NCBI GenBank assembly: GCA_021647465.1
Contig: JAKIUQ010000006.1
Coordinates: forward strand, 1 to 64,000
DNA length: 64,000 nucleotides
Direction of reading: 5' to 3'
Origin: Emcibacter sp.
Lineage (GTDB): Bacteria > Pseudomonadota > Alphaproteobacteria > Sphingomonadales > Emcibacteraceae
A program made the translations under genes and the position numbers. The notes beneath the pieces are model-generated. The model saw only the letters and a list, made by a program, of their open reading frames with translations, was not told the origin of the DNA and did no database searches. Position 1 is the stretch's first letter. Every line of letters begins with the position of its first letter. Below are positions 16,310 to 24,422 of the stretch, one piece after another.

Positions 16310-18172
16310 ATGATAACAGATTCCGATGACCAGAAATACAAGCTTTTCACACGCCGGGCAGGCCTGATTGCCGGCGGTATGATGGTTTTAACGTCGGGAC
16401 TTCTTGGGCGCTTGTATTATTTGCAGGTTGTTGGCCAGAGCCAATATAAGCTTTTAGCCGATAGAAACCGCATTAGCCTGCGCCTTTTGGCACCGCAAAG
16501 AGGTAAAATACTGGATCGTAGTGGCTATGATCTGGCCATTAACCGAACAGATTATCGGGTGAACATCATTCCGGAAGAGGCCGATAATGTTGAGGAAACC
16601 CTTGAGGCATTGAACGCGATCCTGCCCATTTCTGCACGGCAGAAAGCCAGAATTCTTAAGGCTGTTAAGCGTCAAAGGGCTTTTTTGCCGGTGATTGTTG
16701 CCGAGAATCTGGACTGGGAAACTTTTGCCCGCGTGAATATTAATATTCCTGATTTGCCGGGTATCCAGCCGGATATGGGGATCACGCGCTATTATCCGGA
16801 AAAGGATTTGCTGGCTCATATCGTCGGCTATGTCAGTTCGGTCAATAAAAATGAAATTGGTGAGGATCCTCTGCTTGAGTTACCCGGCTTTAAAATTGGC
16901 AAGAATGGTATGGAGCGCGTTCTGGATAAAAGGCTGCGCGGAAAGGCGGGTAACAGCAGGGTCGAAGTGAATGTCATGGGCCGTATGATCCGCGAGCTTT
17001 CAAGAAATGACAGTGTCCCCGGCGAAACTTTAAAATTGACGATTGACCGGGATATTCAAAAATTTACCGCCGACCGCGTGCGTGACGAAAGTGCGGCTGT
17101 CGTCGTGATGGACATCCATTCAGGGGAGATCTTGTCTCTAACCTCCACACCGGCTTTTGACCCCAATGATTTTAATCTGGGGATTAGCCATAAGAAATAT
17201 GACGCCTTGCTGAATGATGTTCGCAAACCCTTGACGAATAAGGCCGTTCAGGGGGAATATCCACCGGGATCCACCTTTAAAATGATTGTGGCACTGGCGG
17301 CATTGGAGGCCGGCGTCATTGATGAGCATGAAGAAGTTTTCTGTAACAGCAAATATGAAATCGGTAATACGATCAAACATTGCTGGAAGCGGGAAGGCCA
17401 TGGTCATGTGGCGATGGTGGAGGCTATCGCCGCATCATGCGATGTTTATTTCTATGAAATCGCTGGCCGGGTTGGCATTGACAGAATTCATGATATGGCG
17501 GCGCGCTTTGGCCTTGGCCGGAAATTCGGCATTGACATTCCGGGTGAAAAAAGTGGCCTAAATCCTTCGAAAGGCTGGAAATTATCCCGGCGCGGCGTTC
17601 GCTGGAAAGGCGGGGATACGGCTAATGTGGGTATTGGGCAAGGAGATGTGTTGATGACCCCGCTGCAGCTTTGCGTCATGATCGCCCGCCTGGTGAATGG
17701 CGGCAAGGCCGTGATGCCCAAGATATTATTCCCCAAAAAGAATCTTCGTGAAGATGAGGAAGGGTTTGAACCAGAGGCTCCACCAGAAACAATAGCCTTT
17801 GATCGGCGCAATATGGCGATAATTTTAAAAAGTATGGCGGCCGTGATTAATAGCCCCATAGGGGTTGCCTATGCCCAAAGGATGCGGGATAAAACCATGT
17901 CTTTTGGCGGCAAAACAGGGTCAGCGCAAGTGCGGCGCATTACGCAGGCAGAACGGGATGTCAGAGTCCGCAAGAATGAAGAAAAACCGTGGATAGAACG
18001 GGATCATGCCCTTTTTGTCGGTTATGGCCCTCTGGAGAACCCCCGTTATGCGGTGAGTGTCATTGTCGAACATGGTGGCGGTGGCTCGACAAAGGCGGCC
18101 CCTATTTGCAAGGATGTTTTGACATATATCTTTGAGCAGGAGAAAAAACAGCAACAAGGGGCCAATGTATGA
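16310..18172 (+). CDS. mrdA: Penicillin-binding protein 2 (elongation-specific transpeptidase)
   Basis: PBP2 cross-links peptidoglycan during cell elongation with RodA as glycosyltransferase partner. The 620-residue product has a cytoplasmic start, one membrane helix (about 17-38), the pedestal domain with APQRGKILDRSG, and the transpeptidase domain with the nucleophile motif STFK (Ser321, Lys324), the SCD triad variant usual for PBP2 in AASCDVYFYE, and KTG in FGGKTGSAQV. It starts four bases after mreD and its stop overlaps the rodA start. Confidence 0.96.
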   Translation: MITDSDDQKYKLFTRRAGLIAGGMMVLTSGLLGRLYYLQVVGQSQYKLLADRNRISLRLLAPQRGKILDRSGYDLAINRTDYRVNIIPEEADNVEETLEALNAILPISARQKARILKAVKRQRAFLPVIVAENLDWETFARVNINIPDLPGIQPDMGITRYYPEKDLLAHIVGYVSSVNKNEIGEDPLLELPGFKIGKNGMERVLDKRLRGKAGNSRVEVNVMGRMIRELSRNDSVPGETLKLTIDRDIQKFTADRVRDESAAVVVMDIHSGEILSLTSTPAFDPNDFNLGISHKKYDALLNDVRKPLTNKAVQGEYPPGSTFKMIVALAALEAGVIDEHEEVFCNSKYEIGNTIKHCWKREGHGHVAMVEAIAASCDVYFYEIAGRVGIDRIHDMAARFGLGRKFGIDIPGEKSGLNPSKGWKLSRRGVRWKGGDTANVGIGQGDVLMTPLQLCVMIARLVNGGKAVMPKILFPKKNLREDEEGFEPEAPPETIAFDRRNMAIILKSMAAVINSPIGVAYAQRMRDKTMSFGGKTGSAQVRRITQAERDVRVRKNEEKPWIERDHALFVGYGPLENPRYAVSVIVEHGGGGSTKAAPICKDVLTYIFEQEKKQQQGANV

Positions 18173-19317
18173 TGGCGGGGCGTTTACAGGGGCGGCGACA
18201 ATCAAAATCTGTGTTTCAGAAACTTTCTGAACTTAATATTTTTATTGTTGTTGTGGTGATCATGATCGCCATGGTCGGTTTTGTCCTTCTTTATTCTGTG
18301 GCGGGTGGATCGGTGGATCCCTGGGCCAAAAGACAAATCATTCGTTTCGTAATTGGCATGTTCGGTATGGTTGTGATTGCCGTGATTGATATCAGGGTCT
18401 GGATGTTTCTCGCCTATCCATTTTATTTTCTGTCGCTGATTTTATTGATAATTGTGAGCGTAATGGGACAGACCGGTATGGGGGCAACCCGGTGGATAAA
18501 CCTGGGTTTTATGAATTTGCAACCATCGGAGCTTATGAAGATTGCCCTTATTTTGGCACTGGCGCGTTATTATCATTGTATGACCAAGGAGGAGTCGGGA
18601 CAATACCGGCGATTGATTGTGCCCATATTATTAATAGCTGCCCCTGTTGCTTTGGTGGTCATGCAGCCTGATCTGGGAACCTCTTTGTTGATCATCGCGG
18701 GCGGCGTTGCCATATTATTTTGTGGCGGCGCCAGATTATGGCTCTTCATCGTGGGGTTGATGGCGATAATTCCAACCGCCATTGGCGCGTGGAGTTTCAT
18801 GAAGCCTTATCAGCAAGATAGAGTTTTGACCTTTTTAAATCCGGAAAGAGACCCTCTCGGCGCGGGCTATCATAGTATTCAGGCGAAAATAGCTGTGGGG
18901 TCTGGCGGTGTTTATGGCAAAGGCTTCATTCAAGGCAGCCAAAGTCAGCTTAATTTCCTGCCCGAAAAACAGACGGATTTTATCTTTACGGTTCTGGCGG
19001 AAGAATTTGGATTGATGGGGGGCGTGATGCTCCTTGGTTTGTATATGATCCTGCTGGCCTACGCGCTTATTGTCTGTATGAGCGTCAGAAGCCAGTTTGG
19101 TCGTTTATTGTCCTTTGGTATGGCAGTTACCTTTTTCCTTTACATGTTTATCAATATTGCCATGAACTTGGGAATGGTTCCCGTTGTTGGCGTACCGCTG
19201 CCTCTGGTTTCATACGGGGGATCCGCCATGTTAACCCTGCTTGTTGGTATTGGGTTTGTTCTATGTGCGGCGATCCATCGGGATACAACGATCTCTCGCG
19301 GGGGGGCTTTTGCGTGA
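18169..19317 (+). CDS. rodA: Peptidoglycan glycosyltransferase RodA
   Basis: RodA is the SEDS-family polymerase of the rod complex, in the inner membrane. The 382 residues contain about ten membrane helices, GMGATRWINLGFMNLQPSELMK, the conserved QPDLGTSLL segment with the catalytic-type Asp, LPEKQTDFIFTVLAEEFG, and the C-terminal PLVSYGGSAML signature. Its ATG overlaps the mrdA stop (ATGA). An alternative ATG lies three bases downstream. It is the last gene of the mre operon and is followed by a T-rich hairpin. Confidence 0.96.
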   Translation: MMAGRLQGRRQSKSVFQKLSELNIFIVVVVIMIAMVGFVLLYSVAGGSVDPWAKRQIIRFVIGMFGMVVIAVIDIRVWMFLAYPFYFLSLILLIIVSVMGQTGMGATRWINLGFMNLQPSELMKIALILALARYYHCMTKEESGQYRRLIVPILLIAAPVALVVMQPDLGTSLLIIAGGVAILFCGGARLWLFIVGLMAIIPTAIGAWSFMKPYQQDRVLTFLNPERDPLGAGYHSIQAKIAVGSGGVYGKGFIQGSQSQLNFLPEKQTDFIFTVLAEEFGLMGGVMLLGLYMILLAYALIVCMSVRSQFGRLLSFGMAVTFFLYMFINIAMNLGMVPVVGVPLPLVSYGGSAMLTLLVGIGFVLCAAIHRDTTISRGGAFA

Positions 19318-19353
19318 TTAATCTGGTGGTTTGATGGATTGTTCAAGCTTTAT

Positions 19354-19392
19354 AAGCCATATAGACTAGTCTATCTGAGGCGTGGCTTTTTT
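19354..19392 (+). terminator. Probable terminator after rodA with internal palindrome
   Basis: AAGCCA (19354-19359) pairs with TGGCTT (19383-19388), followed by T residues to 19392. Between the arms sits a perfect 14-base palindrome, ATAGACTAGTCTAT (19361-19374), that can form its own short stem, giving a branched shape. The T-run after the closing stem favours termination of the mre operon. Confidence 0.55.
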
Positions 19393-19402
19393 CCCTAAAT
19401 TA

Positions 19403-19411
19403 TGCTATAAT
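19403..19411 (+). promoter_or_regulatory. Extended -10 promoter TGCTATAAT
   Basis: A consensus -10 TATAAT (19406-19411) is preceded by TGC, giving an extended -10. No good -35 hexamer is visible, which extended -10 promoters tolerate. Transcription would start near 19418 and run through two small hairpins (ACTCA-GAA-TGAGT and GCCCA-AGAA-TGGGC) to the short ORF at 19523. Because it follows the rodA terminator directly, it looks like a separate transcription unit. Confidence 0.5.
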
Positions 19412-19522
19412 AGCCTCTTGTTATATCGACTCGGGGCGGCCCTAAAAAAGACCCCATTTTCATTTCAATAATATCAACTCAGAATGAGTTTTATAGCCCA
19501 AGAATGGGCGCGGAGAGAAAAA

Positions 19523-19624
19523 ATGCGCATTCAAATTGAACGTTCGCACGTTCGCAGAGAGTTTCTTAAAGCTGTTTTATTCGGTGTCCTGACCTCTAGT
19601 CTCTTTTTATTTTTGGTGGTTTAA
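19523..19624 (+). CDS. Possible 33-residue single-helix membrane peptide
   Basis: ATG at 19523 opens a 33-codon ORF ending with TAA at 19622-19624. A GGAGAG Shine-Dalgarno sequence lies seven bases upstream, and an extended -10 promoter about 115 bases upstream. The peptide has a basic first half (MRIQIERSHVRREFLK) and a hydrophobic second half of 17 residues (AVLFGVLTSSLFLFLVV), as expected of a small inner-membrane peptide with its N terminus in the cytoplasm. No homologue is recognised. The space between rodA and tag holds no other gene. It could also be a chance ORF within a small RNA. Confidence 0.45.
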   Translation: MRIQIERSHVRREFLKAVLFGVLTSSLFLFLVV

Positions 19625-19662
19625 AATCAACAGGCTAGAATCAATTTATTTTTAGGGAATAA

Positions 19663-20226
19663 TTACGTTAATTCAGCATGACGATGACAGTGAGTGAAAT
19701 GATCATTCACGATGCCTACGGCTTGCATGAAGGCGTAACAGATTGTCGGGCCGCAAAATTTAAATCCCCTCTTTTTCAACGCTTTGCTCATGGCTTCTGA
19801 TTCGGTCGTTGCCGCAGGAACCTGTTCCATATTCTGCCATTGGTTATGAATTATTTCGCCGCCCGTAAAACTCCAGATAAAGTCCGAGAATCCGCCGTTT
19901 TCTTTTTCTATTTCAAGATAAATCCGGGCGTTGGTGATTGTTGAATGAATTTTCAGACGATTGCGGACGATGCCGGTATCTTTCATCAGCCTTTCTATGT
20001 GCTGATCATCATATTGGGCAATTATCACGGGGTCGAAATTGTCAAAGGCGCTCAGAAAAGCTTCCCGTTTGCGCAAGATGGTGATCCATGACAGGCCCGC
20101 CTGAAAACCATCCAGAATAAGCTTCTCAAACAGCTCGCGCCCGTCGTAAATGGGCACGCCCCATTCCGTATCATGATAGGCAACATATAAGGGATTGTCA
20201 CCGGGCCAGCTACATCTTTCTTTCAT
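19663..20226 (-). CDS. tag: DNA-3-methyladenine glycosylase I
   Basis: Tag removes 3-methyladenine from DNA in base excision repair. The 187-residue product has the family N terminus MKERCSWPGDNPLYVAYHDTEWGVP, the glutamate-bearing segment DGRELFEKLILDGFQAGLSW, RNRLKIHSTITNA and the zinc-binding end GFKFCGPTICYAFMQAVGIVNDH with FTHCHRH; Cys and His ligands of the zinc snap are present. An upstream in-frame ATG at 20289 would overlap ygfZ; the start at 20226 is preferred because AAGGAG lies just upstream and the family begins there. It is the last gene of wecB-ygfZ-tag. Confidence 0.93.
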   Translation of the reverse strand: MKERCSWPGDNPLYVAYHDTEWGVPIYDGRELFEKLILDGFQAGLSWITILRKREAFLSAFDNFDPVIIAQYDDQHIERLMKDTGIVRNRLKIHSTITNARIYLEIEKENGGFSDFIWSFTGGEIIHNQWQNMEQVPAATTESEAMSKALKKRGFKFCGPTICYAFMQAVGIVNDHFTHCHRHAELT

Positions 20227-20252
20227 ATTAATCTCCTTAGGGCCGGGGCCTG

Positions 20253-21092
20253 TTAATCGTTTGTTTTTGGGTACCAATCCGGTTGCCATGGTGTGACCGT
20301 CGCATCGCTGCAGTGATAGGATTGATTAAAAGTCATCTTTGCGAGCCGAAAGTAACCGATGGCTTTATTGCCTAGCCCAGACCGGATATCCCCAATTTTT
20401 TTGCCGTCATTATCCATGATTTCTGTCCCTCTGGTCGGAAGGGAGCCATCGACAGTAATCGGCAGCAGGCGCTTTTTCAAAATGGCCCGATGCTTCATTC
20501 GGGCGGTGACTTCCTGCCCGACATAGCAGCCTTTGGTAAAATCAACCCCGTTTAATTCTTCCATATTACCTTCAAGGATAAGGGTTTTATCCACATCAAA
20601 ATCCCGCGCGCCGTCGGGCAACCCAAGCGAAAGGCGGCATTCATCATAATGATCATCTGTTTGATAAGAGACCGGCGGGACTATTATTGTCCGAAAGCCC
20701 ATGTTCGGATGGCGCGGGTCAGGATAGGATATGAGGCCTTCGGACAATAATTCAGGAGAGGCCAGGACGGCATATTTTTCTGAGCAATCCATAATATTCA
20801 CATCTGCACGCAGCCGGTACATCATGAGCCGTCTGTGAATATCTGCCATTCGCCCTCTTTCGCAATCCAGAAAAATGGTATCATCCTTCTCAATGATAAA
20901 AAAGTCATGCAAATATTTTCCTTGTGGCGTTAGCAAGGCCGCATAGATTGCAGAATTATCAGATATTGCATTAATATCATTTGTGATTAAGCCCTGAAGA
21001 AAATTTTTGCGGTCTGAGCCGGACAGGGCCAGAATAGCGCGATTTTCCAAGAGCGCTGGTTTATTCAGCAGGGATATTTTCTGGGGCGGCAT
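20253..21092 (-). CDS. ygfZ: YgfZ/GcvT-domain folate-binding protein
   Basis: YgfZ is a tetrahydrofolate-binding protein related to GcvT that supports assembly or repair of iron-sulfur clusters. The 279-residue product carries the family signature KGCYVGQEVTARMKHRA with its conserved Cys, plus LQGLITNDIN near the N terminus and a C-terminal beta-barrel region. Its 5' end overlaps the 3' end of the epimerase gene by 32 bases, and tag begins 26 bases after its stop, so the three form a compact minus-strand operon. Confidence 0.92.
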   Translation of the reverse strand: MPPQKISLLNKPALLENRAILALSGSDRKNFLQGLITNDINAISDNSAIYAALLTPQGKYLHDFFIIEKDDTIFLDCERGRMADIHRRLMMYRLRADVNIMDCSEKYAVLASPELLSEGLISYPDPRHPNMGFRTIIVPPVSYQTDDHYDECRLSLGLPDGARDFDVDKTLILEGNMEELNGVDFTKGCYVGQEVTARMKHRAILKKRLLPITVDGSLPTRGTEIMDNDGKKIGDIRSGLGNKAIGYFRLAKMTFNQSYHCSDATVTPWQPDWYPKTND

Positions 21093-22251
21093 TTTTTGGA
21101 AAATTTCTTTCTATTATATCTATCAGATGGCGGGTTATTCGGTCAGAAGCCTTGCCATCGCCAAAGGGATTTGGGGCCTCTTGCATTGCTTTATAGTGCG
21201 CCTTGTCGTCAATGAGTAAGTTAAGTTCATATAATATGCTATTTCTATCGGTACCCGCAAGCCTGAGGCAGCCATTTTCCACACCCTCTGCCCTTTCCGT
21301 CTTATTTCGGATAACGATGACGGGGGTGTTTAGCGCGGGGCCTTCTTCCTGAATGCCGCCGGAATCGGTAATGATGGCAAATGCCTCTGACATAAGCTGG
21401 ACAAACCCAGGATAGGCCAGGGGCGCGATCAGTCGGATATTATCGGCATTGCCGAGCAGAGATTTGATCATGTCAGAAGAGGCCGGGTTGGGATGAAGGG
21501 GAAAAATAAAATCAAATTCTGGCCGGCTATTGGCAAATTCCAGAAGGCTGTTAATGATCTCGACCAATGGTGCGCCCTGACTTTCGCGGCGATGAAGGGT
21601 GATTAAGAAAAAATGTTTTTGTCTCTTTGGGTTTCTTTGGGGGGGTTCTTTCGGGCCGCAGGATACGGATATTTCCCTGTCATCAGTCAATTTTTTTTGC
21701 ATGTCCAGTATCATATCCACCGAAGTATTGCCGGTGACAAAAATGGCCTCTGGCTCATAGCCTTCTTGTAATAAATTTTTCTGGGCTTTTTTCGTAGGAC
21801 AGAAGTGCCAGCGGGTCAATTTAGAAATATTTTGCCGGTATATTTCTTCGGGAAAGGGGGATTTATGGTCATAGGTTCTCAGGCCGGCTTCAATATGGGC
21901 AATGGGACATTGTTTTTTCCGGGCAATGATGGCGCAGGCAAGGGCGCTCGCTGTATCTCCCTGAACAATGGCAATGTCAGGGCGAAATTTCTGAAAAACC
22001 TCTGGTAATTGCGCGAAAAGCTGCGTCATGAGCTGATCAAGGCTTTGCCCTTTGCGCATCACATTTAATTGCACGTCTGCCTTAAGATTTAAACTGTTCA
22101 TATGGGGGGGCAAAAGATCCTTATGCTGCCCGGTATTGCACAGAATAGGCATGATGTTGCCGGAAAGCCTCAACTTATGATATAGTGGGGACAGCTTTAT
22201 CAGCTCGGGCCGTGAGCCATAACAGATTAAGGCTTTACGCATTATGCTCAT
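21061..22251 (-). CDS. wecB: UDP-N-acetylglucosamine 2-epimerase (non-hydrolysing)
   Basis: The enzyme interconverts UDP-GlcNAc and UDP-ManNAc, a precursor for surface polysaccharides. The 396 residues show a GSRPELIKLSPL start (the family usually has GTRPE), VQGDTASALA, the HIEAGLRTYDHKSPFPEE core with catalytic His and Glu residues, FVTGNTSVDMI, TLHRRES and the UDP-binding ITDSGGIQEEG. No other polysaccharide genes are near. The C-terminal end reaches 32 bases into ygfZ. Two starts are possible (22251, or ATG 22242); a weak ribosome site does not decide. It is divergent from the dihydroorotase homologue. Confidence 0.9.
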   Translation of the reverse strand: MSIMRKALICYGSRPELIKLSPLYHKLRLSGNIMPILCNTGQHKDLLPPHMNSLNLKADVQLNVMRKGQSLDQLMTQLFAQLPEVFQKFRPDIAIVQGDTASALACAIIARKKQCPIAHIEAGLRTYDHKSPFPEEIYRQNISKLTRWHFCPTKKAQKNLLQEGYEPEAIFVTGNTSVDMILDMQKKLTDDREISVSCGPKEPPQRNPKRQKHFFLITLHRRESQGAPLVEIINSLLEFANSRPEFDFIFPLHPNPASSDMIKSLLGNADNIRLIAPLAYPGFVQLMSEAFAIITDSGGIQEEGPALNTPVIVIRNKTERAEGVENGCLRLAGTDRNSILYELNLLIDDKAHYKAMQEAPNPFGDGKASDRITRHLIDIIERNFPKNAAPENIPAE

Positions 22252-22375
22252 ATGTAATATGCCCCCTGTGCGGCAAGAAAATGGTTCTAATCCTCTTGTA
22301 TTTTAAGGATTTCTTGTTGAATTTGGTAAATAATAGTATTGCTTTTAGGGTAACGTCAACAAAGGAATGAAACTC

Positions 22376-23704
22376 GTGGCCATTGATATTCTTATAAAAA
22401 ATGCAATCTGCGTTTCACATAACGGGATAGAACCATCCGACGTGGCGATCAAGGATGATATAATAGTTGCCATCGGCCCTCTTGATAATCTTGACGCTGA
22501 TGAGGTTATTGATGCAACGGGTTTGCATCTTATGCCCGGCGTGATTGATACCCAGGTTCATTTTCGCGAACCGGGGGATGAGGCCGGGGAAGATATGGAA
22601 AGCGGAAGCCGCGCCGCCGTTATGGGCGGGGTGACGGCAGTTTTTGACATGCCGAATAGCAAACCGCCAACCACGACGATAAAGGCACTGAATGATAAAG
22701 TGAAAAGAGGGACTAATCGCCTGTGGTGCGATTTTGCTTTTTACGTCGGGGCTTCGACAAAAAATATCAAAAACCTTCATAAACTGGAAAGATTGCCCGG
22801 TTGTTGCGGTATTAAAATTTTTATGGGGGATTTTACGGGTGATCTAGTGATTAATGATGATCAAAAGTTAGCCGACATCCTGTCAAAGGGCACCAGAAGA
22901 ATAGCCATTCACGCAGAAGATAATGACAGGCTGATCGAGCGCAGGCATCTGTCAGAAGAGGGCGGCGTCAGCCAGCATCCCATCTGGCGTGATGCTAAAA
23001 CGGGCTATATCGCTGTGGACCGTATTCTGGAGATTGCACGGCGGACAGGGCGTCAAATTCATCTGCTTCATGTGTCGACAGAGAATGAAATGGCCCTGCT
23101 TGCGGCCTATAAAGACGTGGCCTCGGTAGAGGTAACCCCGCAACATTTAAGTCTTTCTGCGCCGGAATGTTATGAAGAACTTGGTACCTATGCTCAGATG
23201 AACCCACCGATCCGGGATGAAGAAGAGCGTATTGGCCTGTGGAAAGCATTGAGCGCGGGGATTGTTGATGTCTTGGGGTCGGGTCATGCGCCCCATGAAA
23301 AAGAATTGAAAGCCTTGCCCTATCCCCAAAGCCCCTCCGGAATGCCGGGCGTGCAAACCATGTTGCCCATCATGCTGGATCAGGTGAACAAAGGTTTTTT
23401 GTCCATGGAACGACTGGTGGATTTGACCAGTTCCGGCCCCGCCAGACTGTTTAACATTGCGGGCAAGGGCCGGCTTGCCGTTGGTTATGACGCGGATTTG
23501 ACCCTCGTTGATCTGAAACGAAAATGGACGATCGAGGAAGACTGGCTGCAAAGCAAAAGCGGCTGGAACCCCTTCACAGGCCGACAGATCATAGGTAAAC
23601 CCGTGGGAACTTTCGTACGCGGCAGGAAAGTTATGTGGGAAGGCACGCTTGCCGAAGAAGCCACGGGCCAGCCAATCCGGTTTCAGGATACCCTGAATGG
23701 GTAA
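22376..23704 (+). CDS. Dihydroorotase-like amidohydrolase with altered active site
   Basis: The 442-residue product aligns along its length with class I dihydroorotases, which close carbamoyl-aspartate to dihydroorotate in pyrimidine synthesis. GTG 22376 was chosen because AAAGGA ends nine bases upstream, while ATG 22367 directly abuts it. Numbered from the GTG: the HxH metal pair is QVH (Gln60, His62) followed by FREPG, the bridging-lysine position is Lys147 in GIKIFMGDFTG, His179 and His232 (LLHVST) are present, but the catalytic Asp of the usual GSDHAPH is Gly303 (GSGHAPH). Gln at the first His occurs in alphaproteobacterial relatives as I remember them; Gly for Asp is unusual. It may be non-catalytic, like PyrC' partners of PyrB, or act on another substrate. 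No pyrB is nearby. Confidence 0.8.
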   Translation: MAIDILIKNAICVSHNGIEPSDVAIKDDIIVAIGPLDNLDADEVIDATGLHLMPGVIDTQVHFREPGDEAGEDMESGSRAAVMGGVTAVFDMPNSKPPTTTIKALNDKVKRGTNRLWCDFAFYVGASTKNIKNLHKLERLPGCCGIKIFMGDFTGDLVINDDQKLADILSKGTRRIAIHAEDNDRLIERRHLSEEGGVSQHPIWRDAKTGYIAVDRILEIARRTGRQIHLLHVSTENEMALLAAYKDVASVEVTPQHLSLSAPECYEELGTYAQMNPPIRDEEERIGLWKALSAGIVDVLGSGHAPHEKELKALPYPQSPSGMPGVQTMLPIMLDQVNKGFLSMERLVDLTSSGPARLFNIAGKGRLAVGYDADLTLVDLKRKWTIEEDWLQSKSGWNPFTGRQIIGKPVGTFVRGRKVMWEGTLAEEATGQPIRFQDTLNG

Positions 23705-23746
23705 CATTCAATTAAAAAATCTATGGGTAACATTCAATTAAAAAAT
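23697..23746. repeat. 24-bp direct repeat with 26-bp period over the stop codon
   Basis: Two identical 24-base copies (23697-23720 and 23723-23746) are separated by two bases. The first copy contains the TAA stop of the dihydroorotase homologue, and the second lies just before the end of the convergent DUF938 gene. Each unit carries CATTCAATTAAAAAAT. It looks like a recent tandem duplication, probably by replication slippage. There is no insertion sequence beside it. Confidence 0.9.
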
Positions 23747-23757
23747 TGGACATTGCA

Positions 23758-24387
23758 CTAGTCCGTTTTCCTGAAAATAACCGACAGGTTATTGGCGGGC
23801 ATTTCTATGGTTTTTTCGAATGTCAGGTTATTTTTTTGGGCAAGGTCTTTAACATCGTTTAAATTCCGGATGCCCCAATCCGGATTTTGATCACGTAGCT
23901 TAATATCAAAAAGTTCATTGCTTGGTGCCGTATGTATGCCATTTTCTTTATAGGGGCCATAAAGATATAAAATGCCGTCTTTTGGCAGAATTCGCGCGGC
24001 CCCCTCCATCAGACCGACAGTTGATTCCCAGGGCGAGATATGGATCATATTGATACAAACAATAGAGGTGACCGGCTGGGGCAGCTTAACGGATTCTATG
24101 GGCCAGACAGCCTCCAGCGTATTGATGTCCAGTGGCGGCAGGATATTATTGAGCTGGACTTCCCACCACCATGCACTGATGCTGTTGCGGCTTTTGCTAT
24201 CGGGGTCGCTCGGCTGCCAATAATTGCCGGGCAGATGTTCAATAAAGTAACTGGCATGCTGGCCGGAACCACTGGCAATTTCCAGAATTGTCCCGTGCGG
24301 CGGCAAGCAGTCTTTCAGAACCGCTAAAATAGGCTCTCTGTTGCGCAGGGTTGCCGGCGCGTATTTTTTCTGTACGGGCATATTCAT
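23758..24387 (-). CDS. DUF938 SAM-dependent methyltransferase
   Basis: A 209-residue protein of the DUF938 family, class I methyltransferase fold: KYAPATLRNREPILAVL at the start, motif I ILEIASGSGQHASYF, WQPSDPD at the motif II acidic position, CINMIHISPWE at motif IV, and the GPYKENGIHTAPSNELFD segment that marks this family. The substrate is not known. It is convergent with the dihydroorotase homologue and lies 35 bases beyond the end of the mechanosensitive channel gene upstream on the same strand, so it may be the tail of that operon. Confidence 0.85.
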   Translation of the reverse strand: MNMPVQKKYAPATLRNREPILAVLKDCLPPHGTILEIASGSGQHASYFIEHLPGNYWQPSDPDSKSRNSISAWWWEVQLNNILPPLDINTLEAVWPIESVKLPQPVTSIVCINMIHISPWESTVGLMEGAARILPKDGILYLYGPYKENGIHTAPSNELFDIKLRDQNPDWGIRNLNDVKDLAQKNNLTFEKTIEMPANNLSVIFRKTD

Positions 24388-24422
24388 ATATCGTTAGATA
24401 ATGTTAAAATATTGCTATTCCC

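Noticed and set aside
20227..20289. Longer N terminus for tag
   Set aside because: It overlaps ygfZ, and the AAGGAG site and family start both point to 20226.
23697..23746. Target-site duplication of a lost insertion element
   Set aside because: A 24-base duplication with two bases between is too long for typical target sites and there are no terminal inverted repeats.
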